Below, one piece after another: positions 33,338-42,176 of a stretch of 64,000 nucleotides of DNA. How positions within the stretch are numbered: the first letter of the stretch is position 1; each line of letters begins with the position of its first letter. Below the pieces are notes generated by a model. That model searched no databases. It was given only the letters and a program-made list of their open reading frames with translations, and was not told the origin of the DNA. A program made the position numbers and the translations under genes. The stretch is from Gemmobacter lutimaris (GTDB lineage: Bacteria; Pseudomonadota; Alphaproteobacteria; Rhodobacterales; Rhodobacteraceae), in contig NZ_QXXQ01000007.1 in the NCBI RefSeq assembly GCF_003570715.1, positions 1 through 64,000 of the forward strand, read 5' to 3'.

Positions 33338-33438
33338 CTTTGCGGGTGGGGTGTCCGGTTGCGGGGTGGGAAGAGGTGTCTCGCGCCGAAGCCTAGCAAG
33401 CCCGCGCCCGCTCGCCAAGACCGGATTGCGACATGGGA

Positions 33439-33462
33439 AAAGCCGGGCGGAGGCCCGGCTTT
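33439..33462. terminator. Bidirectional terminator-like hairpin
   Basis: AAAGCCGGGC and GCCCGGCTTT pair perfectly around GGAG. It follows the RDD gene (minus strand) and precedes the transferase start, so it probably ends the RDD transcript. Confidence 0.7.
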
Positions 33463-33480
33463 GTCAGGGATGCGCGCCAA

Positions 33481-33930
33481 TCAGCGCGGGCGGTTGATCG
33501 CCACTGTGCCCAGCACATGATCGCTCAGCCCCTGACCGCGGGAGGAGGTCGCCATCAAGAAGACTGACAGCACCTGAACCAGCAGCGTGCCGATGGACAG
33601 CGTATAGCCCAGCGTATGCAGGAAGGCATGGGCGAAATCGAATTTCTCGCCGTTGCGGGTCAGGAAGGTGATGTTCATCAGCCGCATGCCCGGCGTGGCC
33701 GAAGCCGAGGCCAGCGTCAGCACCCGATAGGCAAAGCTGACACAAAGATACAGCAGCGGCAGGAAGAACAGCGCCGTGAAGGCGGTGAAGGGCACGATCA
33801 TCGCGGTGATGATCGCAGTCAGGATCACATCCACCACCCAGGCAAAGCCTCGCTTCATCGTCACGCCCTCATAAAATTCGGCGTGGCGTTCGGGGTCGGG
33901 CAGGAAGTGATCTTCGCTGTTGGCATACAT
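33481..33930 (-). CDS. RDD family membrane protein
   Basis: The 149-residue protein has the RDD layout: an N-terminal Arg/Asp-containing membrane segment (MKRGFAWVVDVILTAIITAM), a second hydrophobic segment, the loop SATPGMRLMNITFLTRNG and a final segment with GLSDHVLGTVAI. The start MYANSEDHFLPDP is the best supported. RDD proteins are small membrane proteins of mostly unknown function, sometimes linked to ion transport. Confidence 0.85.
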   Translation of the reverse strand: MYANSEDHFLPDPERHAEFYEGVTMKRGFAWVVDVILTAIITAMIVPFTAFTALFFLPLLYLCVSFAYRVLTLASASATPGMRLMNITFLTRNGEKFDFAHAFLHTLGYTLSIGTLLVQVLSVFLMATSSRGQGLSDHVLGTVAINRPR

Positions 33931-33998
33931 CGGCGTCGGTCCTTGGTTCGGGCCTCGGTTCGGGGAAGGGGCGGGGGCCGAAGCCCCCGTCCTGTGGA

Positions 33999-34463
33999 TC
34001 AATAGGCGCCGGGCGCTGCCGGTTCCTCGGCTTTCGGTTCGGCGGCACGGCGGGCGCGTTCATCCATGAAGCTGTCGAATTCCTGCTTGTCCTTGGCTTC
34101 GCGCAGGCGTTGCAGGAAGCTTTCGAAAGCCTCTTGCTCGGTTTCCAGCCGTTTCAGCGTCTCGGCCTTGTAGGCGTCGAAGGCGGTATTGCCCGAGCTG
34201 CGGAAGGCGGCATGGTCATGGTGATGGCGGCGGTGGCGGCAGAACATGGTGTCATCCTTTCGGTCGGAGTAGCTGGAGGATTTGAACTTGCCGGCGAAGA
34301 TCATGTAGGCCAGCAGCGCGAGGCCCACGGGCCAGACGAAGATGAAGCCCAGCACCATGGCGGCGATCCAGGCGAGCTTGCCGCGCTGGTCCAGCCAGCC
34401 TTCGGCGCGGCGGAAGATGTTGGTGGGGCCGCTCGGCACGGCGGTGGAGGTGGCGTAGGACAT
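33999..34463 (-). CDS. DUF2852 domain membrane protein
   Basis: The 154-residue protein starts MSYATSTAVPSG after GGGAGA. A hydrophobic segment (IAAMVLGFIFVWPVGLALLA) is followed by a His-rich stretch (RHRRHHHDHA) and a charged coiled-coil-like C-terminus (ETLKRLETEQEAFESFLQ). This is the DUF2852 pattern known from alphaproteobacteria; function unknown. The His-rich part might bind metal, which is only a guess. Confidence 0.8.
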   Translation of the reverse strand: MSYATSTAVPSGPTNIFRRAEGWLDQRGKLAWIAAMVLGFIFVWPVGLALLAYMIFAGKFKSSSYSDRKDDTMFCRHRRHHHDHAAFRSSGNTAFDAYKAETLKRLETEQEAFESFLQRLREAKDKQEFDSFMDERARRAAEPKAEEPAAPGAY

Positions 34464-34600
34464 GGCGGTCTCCCGGTTGCGTTGGATGTGAATTGCTTTC
34501 ACATGATCCGAGATGCGCATGGGATGCCCCCGCTTCAAGGGCTGATGTGAAAGATTTTCACATTTTTCTCTGACGCAGGGGAGGCTGGGTCGCCAAGTGC

Positions 34601-34942
34601 TTAATGCGGCAGGCTTTTCGACATCAGATTGATGACCGCGACCCCGGCGATGATCAGTCCGAGCCCGGTCAGGGCCCAGAAATCGAGGCTCTGGCGAAGG
34701 AAAACCACCGAAACGGCAGCGATCAGCACGATGCCCATGCCGCTCCAGATCGCATAGACGATGCCGACGGGCAGAACGCGCACCGCCAGTGACAGGCAAT
34801 AGAATGACACGCCATAGCACAGCGCCATGATGATGGTCGGCAGGGGCCGGGTGAATTGCTGTGTCGCATTCAGAAGCGAGGTGCCGATGACCTCCAGCGC
34901 GATGGCAAAGCCGAGGATGGCATAGGTGGCGGGCAGGGTCAT
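34601..34942 (-). CDS. Small multidrug resistance (SMR/EmrE-like) efflux protein
   Basis: The 113-residue protein has four membrane segments. The key Glu of SMR pumps lies in the first (AIALEVIGT, Glu17, equivalent to EmrE Glu14), and YAIWSGMGIV carries the conserved Trp of the third. It should export cationic drugs or quaternary amines using protons. Its start overlaps the TetR gene stop as ATGA, so pump and regulator are made together. Confidence 0.88.
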   Translation of the reverse strand: MTLPATYAILGFAIALEVIGTSLLNATQQFTRPLPTIIMALCYGVSFYCLSLAVRVLPVGIVYAIWSGMGIVLIAAVSVVFLRQSLDFWALTGLGLIIAGVAVINLMSKSLPH

Positions 34943-35499
34943 GGCGCGTCCTTCCGGGTGCGGGCAAGAAGATGGGCAAACAGCGCCTCCGGTCCCGGCG
35001 GCACGGGGACCGACCCGAAGACGCGTGACATCCAGTAGCCGTCGGCCGCCAGCCGCACCGCTACCAGCGCGGTGTCGCTGTCCGTGTCGGCATGAACCGC
35101 CATTTGCGCGGCAATCCAATCGCGCCACAGCCCGGCCAGTGCCGTATCGGCAAGGCTGCGCAGCGAGGGCGTGGCCCAGGGGCTGTGCGAGTTCGCCGGG
35201 TGGAAGATGCAGTGCAGATAGGCGCGGGTCAGCGCGCCGAAGCCGCCCGCACCCGCCCCCAGCGCTGCCTGAAACTCGGCGTCGATCCGGGCAAGGATTT
35301 CTGCCGCCACCGCCTCGACCAGCCCCTGACGGTTGCCGAAATGGTGAAAAACCGCGCCCTTGGTGACGGCGGCTTCAGCCGAAACCGCAGGCAGGGCCAG
35401 CGTCGCTAGCCCCTCGGCCAGCGCCAGCCGCACGCCTGCGTCCAGCAGGGCCTGCCTTGTGGCCTCGGGCGTTTTCGGGCGGCGATGGGCGTCTGACAT
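34939..35499 (-). CDS. TetR-family repressor of the SMR pump
   Basis: The 186-residue protein has the TetR helix-turn-helix in its first 60 residues (LPAVSAEAAVTKGAVFHHFGN) and a helical ligand domain with a TetR_C-type end (HPANSHSPWATPSLRSLAD). It is the first gene of a two-gene operon with the SMR pump. Palindromes just upstream suggest it represses its own operon and is released by a drug-like ligand. Confidence 0.88.
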   Translation of the reverse strand: MSDAHRRPKTPEATRQALLDAGVRLALAEGLATLALPAVSAEAAVTKGAVFHHFGNRQGLVEAVAAEILARIDAEFQAALGAGAGGFGALTRAYLHCIFHPANSHSPWATPSLRSLADTALAGLWRDWIAAQMAVHADTDSDTALVAVRLAADGYWMSRVFGSVPVPPGPEALFAHLLARTRKDAP

Positions 35500-35508
35500 G
35501 GCGGGGCA

Positions 35509-35543
35509 TCCGGGGAATTTCCCGGAAAGATACCGAAGGGTAT
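35509..35543. promoter_or_regulatory. Candidate TetR operator
   Basis: Two inverted repeats lie directly upstream of the TetR start: TCCGGG-N6-CCCGGA and ATACC-GAAG-GGTAT. They would overlap the leftward promoter. TetR regulators typically bind such repeats, but which of the two is the site is not known. Confidence 0.5.
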
Positions 35544-35550
35544 GTTTTCG

Positions 35551-36021
35551 TCAAGCCGTGAAATCGGCCAGATCGGCGCCGGTGATGCGTAGCAGATCGC
35601 CCGGCGCGATGGGGAAGATGTGGCGCGGGGTGCCCGCCGCCGCCCAGACCTGCGCGAAATCCATCAGGCGTGGATCAAGGAATTCGGGGCTGGGCGTCAG
35701 ATGCCCGACCGGGCTGACCCCGCCGATGGCAAAGCCCGTCACCGCGCGCACTTGCTGCGCATCGGCCCGACCCAGGGGCTCCCCGGCGAGGGCCGACGCC
35801 TTAACCGCGTCGATCCGGTTGCCGCCCGCCGTCAGGAACAGGTAAAGCCGCCCCGAACCTTCGCCCCGGAACAGGATGGATTTCACGATCTGGTCCAGCG
35901 CGCAGCCCGCCGCCGCGGCCGCCTGTTCGGCGGTGCGGGTTTCTGCGGGCATCTCGACCGGGCGGGCAGCGACCCCGGCGGCCTCCAGCGCGGCGGTGAC
36001 ACGGGCAAGGCTTTTCGACAT
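35551..36021 (-). CDS. YbaK/prolyl-tRNA editing domain protein
   Basis: The 156-residue single-domain protein is of the YbaK/ProX type that removes wrongly attached amino acids from tRNA. It has the Lys of the family in QIVKSILFRGEG, then GGNRIDAVKAS and AIGGVSPVGHL. The start MSKSLARVTAALEAAG is conserved. It faces away from glnE, and its 3' end lies near the TetR promoter. Confidence 0.87.
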   Translation of the reverse strand: MSKSLARVTAALEAAGVAARPVEMPAETRTAEQAAAAAGCALDQIVKSILFRGEGSGRLYLFLTAGGNRIDAVKASALAGEPLGRADAQQVRAVTGFAIGGVSPVGHLTPSPEFLDPRLMDFAQVWAAAGTPRHIFPIAPGDLLRITGADLADFTA

Positions 36022-36140
36022 CGGCACATCCTTCGCAGGGCACGGGGCGGAATACGGCCATTCCCGGCGCGGCGGGTCAAGGGGGCGCAGGGTCGGTTCC
36101 GCCCGTTGACGCGGGCGTGGCCGGGCGCCATGGTCGCGGC

Positions 36141-38936
36141 ATGACACAGACGCATTTCGCCGCCCGCCTGACCCGCTCTCCCATCGCTTTCGACCCCGAG
36201 GCCGGGGCGGATGCCGCCGCGAATTTCGCCGATCTTGCGCCCGAACTGCGCGGGTTGCTGGCCGGAACGGCGGGCTGCTCGCCCTATCTGAAAGGGCTGA
36301 TGGGGCGCGAGGCCGAGTGGCTGCGCGCCGCGCTTGCCGGGGCGCCGGAAGCTGCCATCGAGGCAGTGCTGGAGGGGCTGGACGAGGTGCCGCTGGACGG
36401 TCTGGGCAGCGCCTTGCGGCAGGCCAAGCGGCGGGTGGCGCTGCTGACCGGGTTGGCCGATCTGGGCGGCGTCTGGCCGCTGGAGACGGTGACCGGCGCG
36501 CTTTCGGCGCTGGCCGACCGGGCGGTGGACCTCAGCCTCAGGCGGCTGGTCGCGGATGAAATCCGTCGCGGCAAACTGCCCGGTCAGCGTCCCGAGGATG
36601 CTGAAACCGCCGCCGGGATGGTGGTGCTGGCCATGGGCAAGGGCGGCGCGGGCGAGCTGAATTACTCGTCCGACATCGACCTCGTGTGTCTGTTCGATCA
36701 GGACCGCTATGGCGAAGACTGGCAGGAGGCGCGGATGGGTTTCATCCGCGTGACCCGCAAAATGGCGGCACTGCTGTCCGACATCACGGCCGAGGGCTAT
36801 GTCTTCCGCACCGACCTGCGGCTGCGGCCCGACGCAGCGGTGACGCCGGTTTGTATTTCGATGGCAGCGGCCGAAGCCTATTACGAGGCGCAGGGCCGCA
36901 CCTGGGAACGCGCGGCCTATATCAAGGCGCGGCCCGCGGGCGGTGATCTGGCGGCGGGGGAGCGGTTCCTCAAGGCCTTGGTGCCCTTCGTCTGGCGCAA
37001 GCATCTGGATTTTGCGGCAATTCAGGATGCACATGACATGCGGCTGCGCATCCGCGATCATCGCGGGCTTCACGGCCCCATCTCGATCGAGGGGCATAAC
37101 ATGAAGCTCGGCCCCGGCGGCATCCGCGAGATCGAGTTCTTCACTCAGACCCGGCAATTGATCGCAGGGGGGCGCGACCCGTCCTTGCGCGACCGGACCA
37201 CGGTGGGCGGGCTTGCCGCACTGGCGGCGGCGGGCTGGGTGCCGGGCGCGGTTACGGAGGAGCTGACCGCGCTTTACCGCGCGCATCGGGAAATCGAGCA
37301 CCGCTTGCAGATGGTCGCCGATGCCCAGACCCATGACATGCCGAACAGCGCCGAGGGCGTCGCGCGCATCGCGGCCTTCTGCGGCGAGGGTGATGTGGCG
37401 GCCTTCCGGGCGGCGCTGAAGGCGCGGCTGGAGCGGACCGAGGCGCTGACCGAGGGCTTCTTCGCCCCCGGCGCCGCCGAGGAAGGGCCTGAGCTTTCGG
37501 ACAGCGCGCGCGAGATCGTCGATGGCTGGCGGGCCTATCCGGCGCTGCGGTCGGAACGCGCGGTGCGCATCTTCAAGCGCCTGCGCCCCACGCTGCTGCG
37601 GGCGCTGCAAAAGGCGGCAAACCCGGACGAGGCGCTGCTGGCCTTTGACGGGTTCCTGAAGGGGCTGCCCGCAGGGGTGCAGCTTTTCGCGCTGTTTGAC
37701 GCCAATCCGGTGCTGGTCGATCTGATCGTGGACATTGCGGGCACGACGCCCGCGCTGGCGCGTTACCTCAGCCGCAACGCCGGGGTGCTGGATGCTGTGA
37801 TCGGCGGCAGCTTCTGGGCGCCTTGGCCCGGCACGGCGGAATTGCGCGCCAACCTGACCGCAACGCTGGCCGAGGTCGCGGATTACGAGGCGAAGCTGGA
37901 TACCGCACGGCGCTGGATGAAGGAATGGCACTTCCGCATCGGCGTGCATCATCTGCGCGGGCTGATCGACGCTTTCGAGGCCGGGAAAAGCTATGCCGAT
38001 CTGGCGGATGCCATCGTCGGTGCGATTTGGCCGGTGGTCAGCGCCGAGTTCACCCGCAAGCACGGGCCTGCGCCGGGGCGCGGCGCGGTAGTGCTGGGCA
38101 TGGGCAGCCTTGGGGCCGGGCGGCTGAATGCGGGGTCAGACCTTGACCTGATCGTCATCTATGATGCGCAGGGGGCCGAGACCAGCGAGGGGCCGAAGCC
38201 GCTGGCAACCCGGCCCTACTTTGCGCGGCTGACGCAGGCCATGGTGACGGCGCTGACCGCCCAGATGCCGGAAGGGCGGCTTTACGAAGTCGATATGCGG
38301 CTGCGCCCCTCGGGGCGGCAGGGGCCGGTGGCCACGTCGCTCACCAGTTTCCGCAACTACCAGATGGACGAGGCCTGGACATGGGAGCATCTGGCCCTGA
38401 CCCGCGCGCGGGTGCTTGCGGGTGATCCGAACCTCGCCGCCGATCTTGAGGCCGTGCGGCGCGAGGTGCTGGCGGCCAAGGCGGGCGGCGACGGTGTGCT
38501 GGCCGACGTGGCCGAGATGCGCAAGCGCCTGCAAAGCGCCAAACCGCCCTCCGGCTCGTGGGAGGCGAAGAACGGCGCGGGCCGGTTGATGGATATCGAA
38601 CTGCTGGCCCAGACCGCCTGCCTGCGCGTGGCCGATCCGGCGCGGCGCGTGGAACAGCAACTGCGTGCGGGCGTAAAGCGCGGTTTCCTGTCGGTTTCCG
38701 ACGAGCAGGTCTTGCTGGATGCCTACAGGCTTCTGTGGCGGTTGCAGGCGGGAACGCGGCTTCTGACCGACCGGACGCTGGACCTCGACACCGTGGGCGA
38801 AGGCGGGCGCGCCTTTCTGGTGCGCGAGACCGGGGCGGCAGACGGCGCGGATCTGTCGGCGCGGCTGGAGGCGGCGGTTGCCGCGGCGACGGCAGTGATC
38901 GACGCGCGGCTGGGAGAGACGACAGATGCAGCTTGA
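36141..38936 (+). CDS. glnE: Glutamine synthetase adenylyltransferase/deadenylylase
   Basis: GlnE switches glutamine synthetase off and on by adding and removing AMP, under control of PII. The 931-residue protein has two nucleotidyltransferase domains: an N-terminal one (GKGGAGELNYSSDIDLV, about residue 172) and a C-terminal one (GMGSLGAGRLNAGSDLDLI, about residue 654). The GDSDL-type metal-binding aspartates are present in both. MTQTHFAARL is taken as start; the ribosome site is weak. It is slightly shorter than E. coli GlnE (946). Confidence 0.93.
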   Translation: MTQTHFAARLTRSPIAFDPEAGADAAANFADLAPELRGLLAGTAGCSPYLKGLMGREAEWLRAALAGAPEAAIEAVLEGLDEVPLDGLGSALRQAKRRVALLTGLADLGGVWPLETVTGALSALADRAVDLSLRRLVADEIRRGKLPGQRPEDAETAAGMVVLAMGKGGAGELNYSSDIDLVCLFDQDRYGEDWQEARMGFIRVTRKMAALLSDITAEGYVFRTDLRLRPDAAVTPVCISMAAAEAYYEAQGRTWERAAYIKARPAGGDLAAGERFLKALVPFVWRKHLDFAAIQDAHDMRLRIRDHRGLHGPISIEGHNMKLGPGGIREIEFFTQTRQLIAGGRDPSLRDRTTVGGLAALAAAGWVPGAVTEELTALYRAHREIEHRLQMVADAQTHDMPNSAEGVARIAAFCGEGDVAAFRAALKARLERTEALTEGFFAPGAAEEGPELSDSAREIVDGWRAYPALRSERAVRIFKRLRPTLLRALQKAANPDEALLAFDGFLKGLPAGVQLFALFDANPVLVDLIVDIAGTTPALARYLSRNAGVLDAVIGGSFWAPWPGTAELRANLTATLAEVADYEAKLDTARRWMKEWHFRIGVHHLRGLIDAFEAGKSYADLADAIVGAIWPVVSAEFTRKHGPAPGRGAVVLGMGSLGAGRLNAGSDLDLIVIYDAQGAETSEGPKPLATRPYFARLTQAMVTALTAQMPEGRLYEVDMRLRPSGRQGPVATSLTSFRNYQMDEAWTWEHLALTRARVLAGDPNLAADLEAVRREVLAAKAGGDGVLADVAEMRKRLQSAKPPSGSWEAKNGAGRLMDIELLAQTACLRVADPARRVEQQLRAGVKRGFLSVSDEQVLLDAYRLLWRLQAGTRLLTDRTLDLDTVGEGGRAFLVRETGAADGADLSARLEAAVAAATAVIDARLGETTDAA

Positions 38937-39189
38937 AGAAGCGGACCCCAAGGGGCTGATACGCGAAAGCTATAACATCGAGGGGATCACCGATGGCGAA
39001 TGCCGGTCGATCTTCATCGATTGGGCGCTGAGCCTGCGCGCCGGCACCGAAACGCCCGAGGCGCTGACCGTGCTGCTGGCGCGCTATGGCGCGGCGGGTC
39101 ATCCGATGACGGCGATCCTTGAGGCCGCGCGGACTGCGCCTGAGGCGCCGCGCCGACGTGGCGGCCGCATCGGCCGCATGGCGGGCTGA
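38926..39189 (+). CDS. Small conserved-type protein overlapping the glnE end
   Basis: The 87-residue protein (MQLEEADPKGLIRESYNIEGI) overlaps the last 11 bases of glnE in another frame, so it is probably co-translated. It contains TDGECRSIFIDWALSLRAG and ends in a basic tail. I have seen proteins of this shape described as hypothetical in Rhodobacteraceae but know of no function. Coupling to glnE could hint at nitrogen control; this is inference only. Confidence 0.7.
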   Translation: MQLEEADPKGLIRESYNIEGITDGECRSIFIDWALSLRAGTETPEALTVLLARYGAAGHPMTAILEAARTAPEAPRRRGGRIGRMAG

Positions 39190-39321
39190 TAGCCTCCGGC
39201 GATCTGTCGCGGTCGCCCGGCGCTTCGCCCGGCTCTGCCCGGTTGAACCTGCCCGCGTTTTCCGACATTTTGCGCCACGACAATTTCGCCGCCACCCGAA
39301 ACAACGACAGGGATCAACCCG

Positions 39322-40056
39322 ATGACCGCCGACACCGCCCATCCGCCCGTGAAATACAGCCGCGTCATGCTGAAGATCTCGGGGGAGGCGCTGATGGGCG
39401 ATCAGGGCTTCGGCCTGCATCCGCCGACCGTGGCGCGCATTGCGGCCGAGGTGAAATCGGTGCGCGATCTGGGGGTCGAGGTCTGCATGGTGATCGGCGG
39501 CGGCAATATCTTCCGCGGACTTGCCGGCTCGGCGCAGGGGATGGAACGCACCACCGCCGATTACATGGGGATGCTGGCCACCGTGATGAACGCGCTGGCC
39601 ATGCAATCGGCGCTGGAGCAAATGGGCGTCTTTACCCGCGTCATCAGCGCCATTCCGATGGATCAGGTCTGCGAGCCCTATATCCGCCGCCGTGCCGTGC
39701 GGCACCTTGAAAAGAAGCGGGTCTGCATCTTCGCCGCAGGCACCGGCAACCCCTATTTCACCACTGACACGGCTGCCACGCTGCGCGCCAATGAAATGGC
39801 CTGTCAGGCGATCTTCAAGGGCACCAAGGTTGACGGGGTTTACGATAAGGACCCCAAGAAACACGCCGATGCGAAACGCTACGAGCATGTCAGCTATGAC
39901 GAATGCCTGGCGAAACATCTGGGCGTCATGGATGCCTCGGCGATTGCGCTGGCCCGCGACAACAACCTGCCGATCATCGTATTCTCGCTGGATGAACCGG
40001 GCGGCTTCCGCGGCATTCTGGCCGGGCAGGGCACCTATACGACGGTGCAGGGCTGA
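39322..40056 (+). CDS. pyrH: UMP kinase
   Basis: PyrH phosphorylates UMP to UDP. The 244-residue protein has the amino-acid-kinase fold with [28 protein letters not shown] and [14 protein letters not shown]. Length is normal. In many bacteria rpsB-tsf precede pyrH; here glnE and a small gene do, with 132 bases between. frr follows, as is almost universal. Confidence 0.96.
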   Translation: MTADTAHPPVKYSRVMLKISGEALMGDQGFGLHPPTVARIAAEVKSVRDLGVEVCMVIGGGNIFRGLAGSAQGMERTTADYMGMLATVMNALAMQSALEQMGVFTRVISAIPMDQVCEPYIRRRAVRHLEKKRVCIFAAGTGNPYFTTDTAATLRANEMACQAIFKGTKVDGVYDKDPKKHADAKRYEHVSYDECLAKHLGVMDASAIALARDNNLPIIVFSLDEPGGFRGILAGQGTYTTVQG

Positions 40057-40181
40057 TCCGGCTTCCGGGCGGCAAGGCGTCGCCCATCGCGCCCCGACGG
40101 GGCGCATCCCCCTATATCCAACGGCGCCGCCTGCTGCTATAGAGGCGCGAAACGGCGCCCGAGCCGAAAGATGAGGACCCC

Positions 40182-40748
40182 ATGTCGCACGACGAAATCG
40201 AAATCGACCTCGACGACCTGAGCCGCCGCATGGACGGTGCCATGACCGCCCTGAAGATGGAATTCGCCTCGCTGCGCACCGGCCGCGCCTCGGCCCAGAT
40301 CCTCGACCCGATCCAGGTGGAGGCCTATGGCCAGATGACGCCGATCAACCAGCTTGGCACCGTGAACGTGCCCGAGCCGCGCATGGTCGTGATCAATGTC
40401 TGGGACAAGGGCATGATCAACAAGGTGGAAAAGGCGATCCGCGAATCCGGTCTGGGCATCAACCCGGTGACCGACGGGCCGCTGATCCGCCTGCCGATCC
40501 CCGAACTGAACGAAGAGCGCCGCCGCGAACTGACCCGCGTCGCCGCGCAATATGCCGAAAGCGCCAAGGTGGCCATCCGCAACGTGCGCCGCGACGGCAT
40601 GGACCAGATCAAGAAGGCCAAGGGCTCGGGCATGTCCGAGGATGACCAGAAGATGTATGCCGACGAGGTGCAGGAGCTGACCGACAAGGCCATCGCGCAG
40701 GTGGACAAGGCGCTCGAGTCGAAGCAACAGGAAATCATGCAGGTCTGA
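40182..40748 (+). CDS. frr: Ribosome recycling factor
   Basis: The 188-residue factor splits post-termination ribosomes together with EF-G. It is full length, with the typical core [20 protein letters not shown] at the start of the long helix bundle and [22 protein letters not shown]-rich hairpin (GCGCCCC, GGGGCGC) lies in the 125-base space after pyrH. uppS follows 33 bases downstream. Confidence 0.97.
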   Translation: MSHDEIEIDLDDLSRRMDGAMTALKMEFASLRTGRASAQILDPIQVEAYGQMTPINQLGTVNVPEPRMVVINVWDKGMINKVEKAIRESGLGINPVTDGPLIRLPIPELNEERRRELTRVAAQYAESAKVAIRNVRRDGMDQIKKAKGSGMSEDDQKMYADEVQELTDKAIAQVDKALESKQQEIMQV

Positions 40749-40781
40749 CGACCTGCATCCGCGCCAGCGAAGGGGCTGCTC

Positions 40782-41516
40782 TTGGCCGCCAGCGACACAT
40801 CCGCATCTGCTTCGGGCCCGCGTCATGTGGCCATCATCATGGACGGCAACGGCCGCTGGGCCACCAATCGCGGCTGGCCGCGTCTGGTGGGCCATCGCAA
40901 GGGCGCCGAACGGGTGAAGGAAATCGTGCGCTGCGCCCCGGATCTGGGCATCAAGTGGCTGACGATCTACGCCTTTTCCACCGAGAACTGGAAGCGTTCG
41001 ACCGAAGAGGTGCTGGGCCTGATGTCGATCTTCGCGCGCTATATCGAGCGCGAGGCCGACCGGCTGGCGGCGGAATCGGTGCGCATGCGGTTCATCGGCG
41101 ATCGGTCACGGCTGGACCCGAAGCTGCAAAAGCTGATGGCGGGGATCGAGGCGCGGACTGCGGTCTATGACCGGCTGAACCTGACGGTTGCCATCAATTA
41201 TGGCGGCCGGGACGAGATCACCCGTGCCGCCCGCGATCTTGCAAAGGCGGTGGCGGCGGGGCTGGTCGATCCGGCGCAGATCACCGAGGCGCATCTGACG
41301 CAGCATCTGGATACCGCCGATCTGCCCGACCCCGATCTGGTGATCCGCACCAGCGGCGAGACGCGGACCTCGAATTTCCTGCCCTGGCAGGCGGCCTATG
41401 CGGAATATGAGTTCACCCAGACGCTCTGGCCCGATTTTTCGCCCGAGGAACTGGCGCGCATCCTTGGCCGCTTCGGGGTGCGCGAGCGCCGCTTCGGCGG
41501 GGTCGTCGGGGCATGA
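40782..41516 (+). CDS. uppS: Isoprenyl (undecaprenyl) diphosphate synthase
   Basis: This cis-prenyltransferase makes the C55 carrier for cell-wall precursors. The 244-residue protein has IIMDGNGRWATNRG with the catalytic Asp, AFSTENWKR and RTSGETRTSNFLPWQ. The start is TTG at 40782; no in-frame ATG exists before the conserved domain. It overlaps cdsA by 4 bases (ATGA). Confidence 0.94.
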   Translation: MAASDTSASASGPRHVAIIMDGNGRWATNRGWPRLVGHRKGAERVKEIVRCAPDLGIKWLTIYAFSTENWKRSTEEVLGLMSIFARYIEREADRLAAESVRMRFIGDRSRLDPKLQKLMAGIEARTAVYDRLNLTVAINYGGRDEITRAARDLAKAVAAGLVDPAQITEAHLTQHLDTADLPDPDLVIRTSGETRTSNFLPWQAAYAEYEFTQTLWPDFSPEELARILGRFGVRERRFGGVVGA

Positions 41517-42175
41517 GCGGGGCGAACTGGTCGGACCTGCGGGCGCGCACGCTGTCGGCATTGGTGATGCTGGCGGTGGGCGCCGTGGCGATCTGGCTGG
41601 GCGGGCCGGTCTATCTGCTGCTTGTCCTCGCCACCGTCGGTGCGATGCAGTGGGAGCTGTGGCGGATGACGCTGGGGCAGGGCCGGGATGCCGCACTTTG
41701 GGCTGGTTACGGGCTGGTCATCCTGCTGGCTGGCGCGGCGCTGATCTGGTTGCGCGGCCTGCCGAATGGCTTTCTGCTGATCTGCTGGCTGCTGGCGGTG
41801 GTTATCGCGTCCGATGTGATGGGCTATTTCGCGGGCCGTGCTTTGGGCGGGCCGAAGTTCTGGCCACGCATCAGCCCGAAAAAGACATGGAGCGGCACCG
41901 TCGCGGGCTGGATCGGCGCGGCGCTGGTCGGTGCAATTTTTGCCGCACTGGACCGGGGGACGGGCAGTGGCCTTGTTCTGCTGTCGCCGGTTGTGGCCTT
42001 CGCCGGGCAGATGGGCGACATCGCGGAAAGCGCGATCAAGCGGCGGGCGGGTGTCAAGGACAGCTCTCACCTCATCCCCGGCCATGGCGGTGTGCTGGAT
42101 CGGTTCGATGCGCTGATCTTCGCGGCGATTGTCGTCGGTGCGGCAGGGCTTTTCCTTTTCGGTGCGGGGCACTGA
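41513..42175 (+). CDS. cdsA: Phosphatidate cytidylyltransferase
   Basis: CdsA makes CDP-diacylglycerol for phospholipids. The 220-residue protein has about six membrane segments and the family signature near the C-terminus (SSHLIPGHGGVLDRFDAL), plus SPKKTWSGTVAG. It is at the short end for the family (often 260-280). It is coupled to uppS and ends just one base before dxr. Confidence 0.92.
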   Translation: MSGANWSDLRARTLSALVMLAVGAVAIWLGGPVYLLLVLATVGAMQWELWRMTLGQGRDAALWAGYGLVILLAGAALIWLRGLPNGFLLICWLLAVVIASDVMGYFAGRALGGPKFWPRISPKKTWSGTVAGWIGAALVGAIFAALDRGTGSGLVLLSPVVAFAGQMGDIAESAIKRRAGVKDSSHLIPGHGGVLDRFDALIFAAIVVGAAGLFLFGAGH

Positions 42176-42176
42176 C

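Noticed and set aside
35883-38063. A 726-codon open frame antisense to glnE
   Set aside because: It covers the conserved glnE domains on the other strand and is His/Gln/Arg-rich without motifs.
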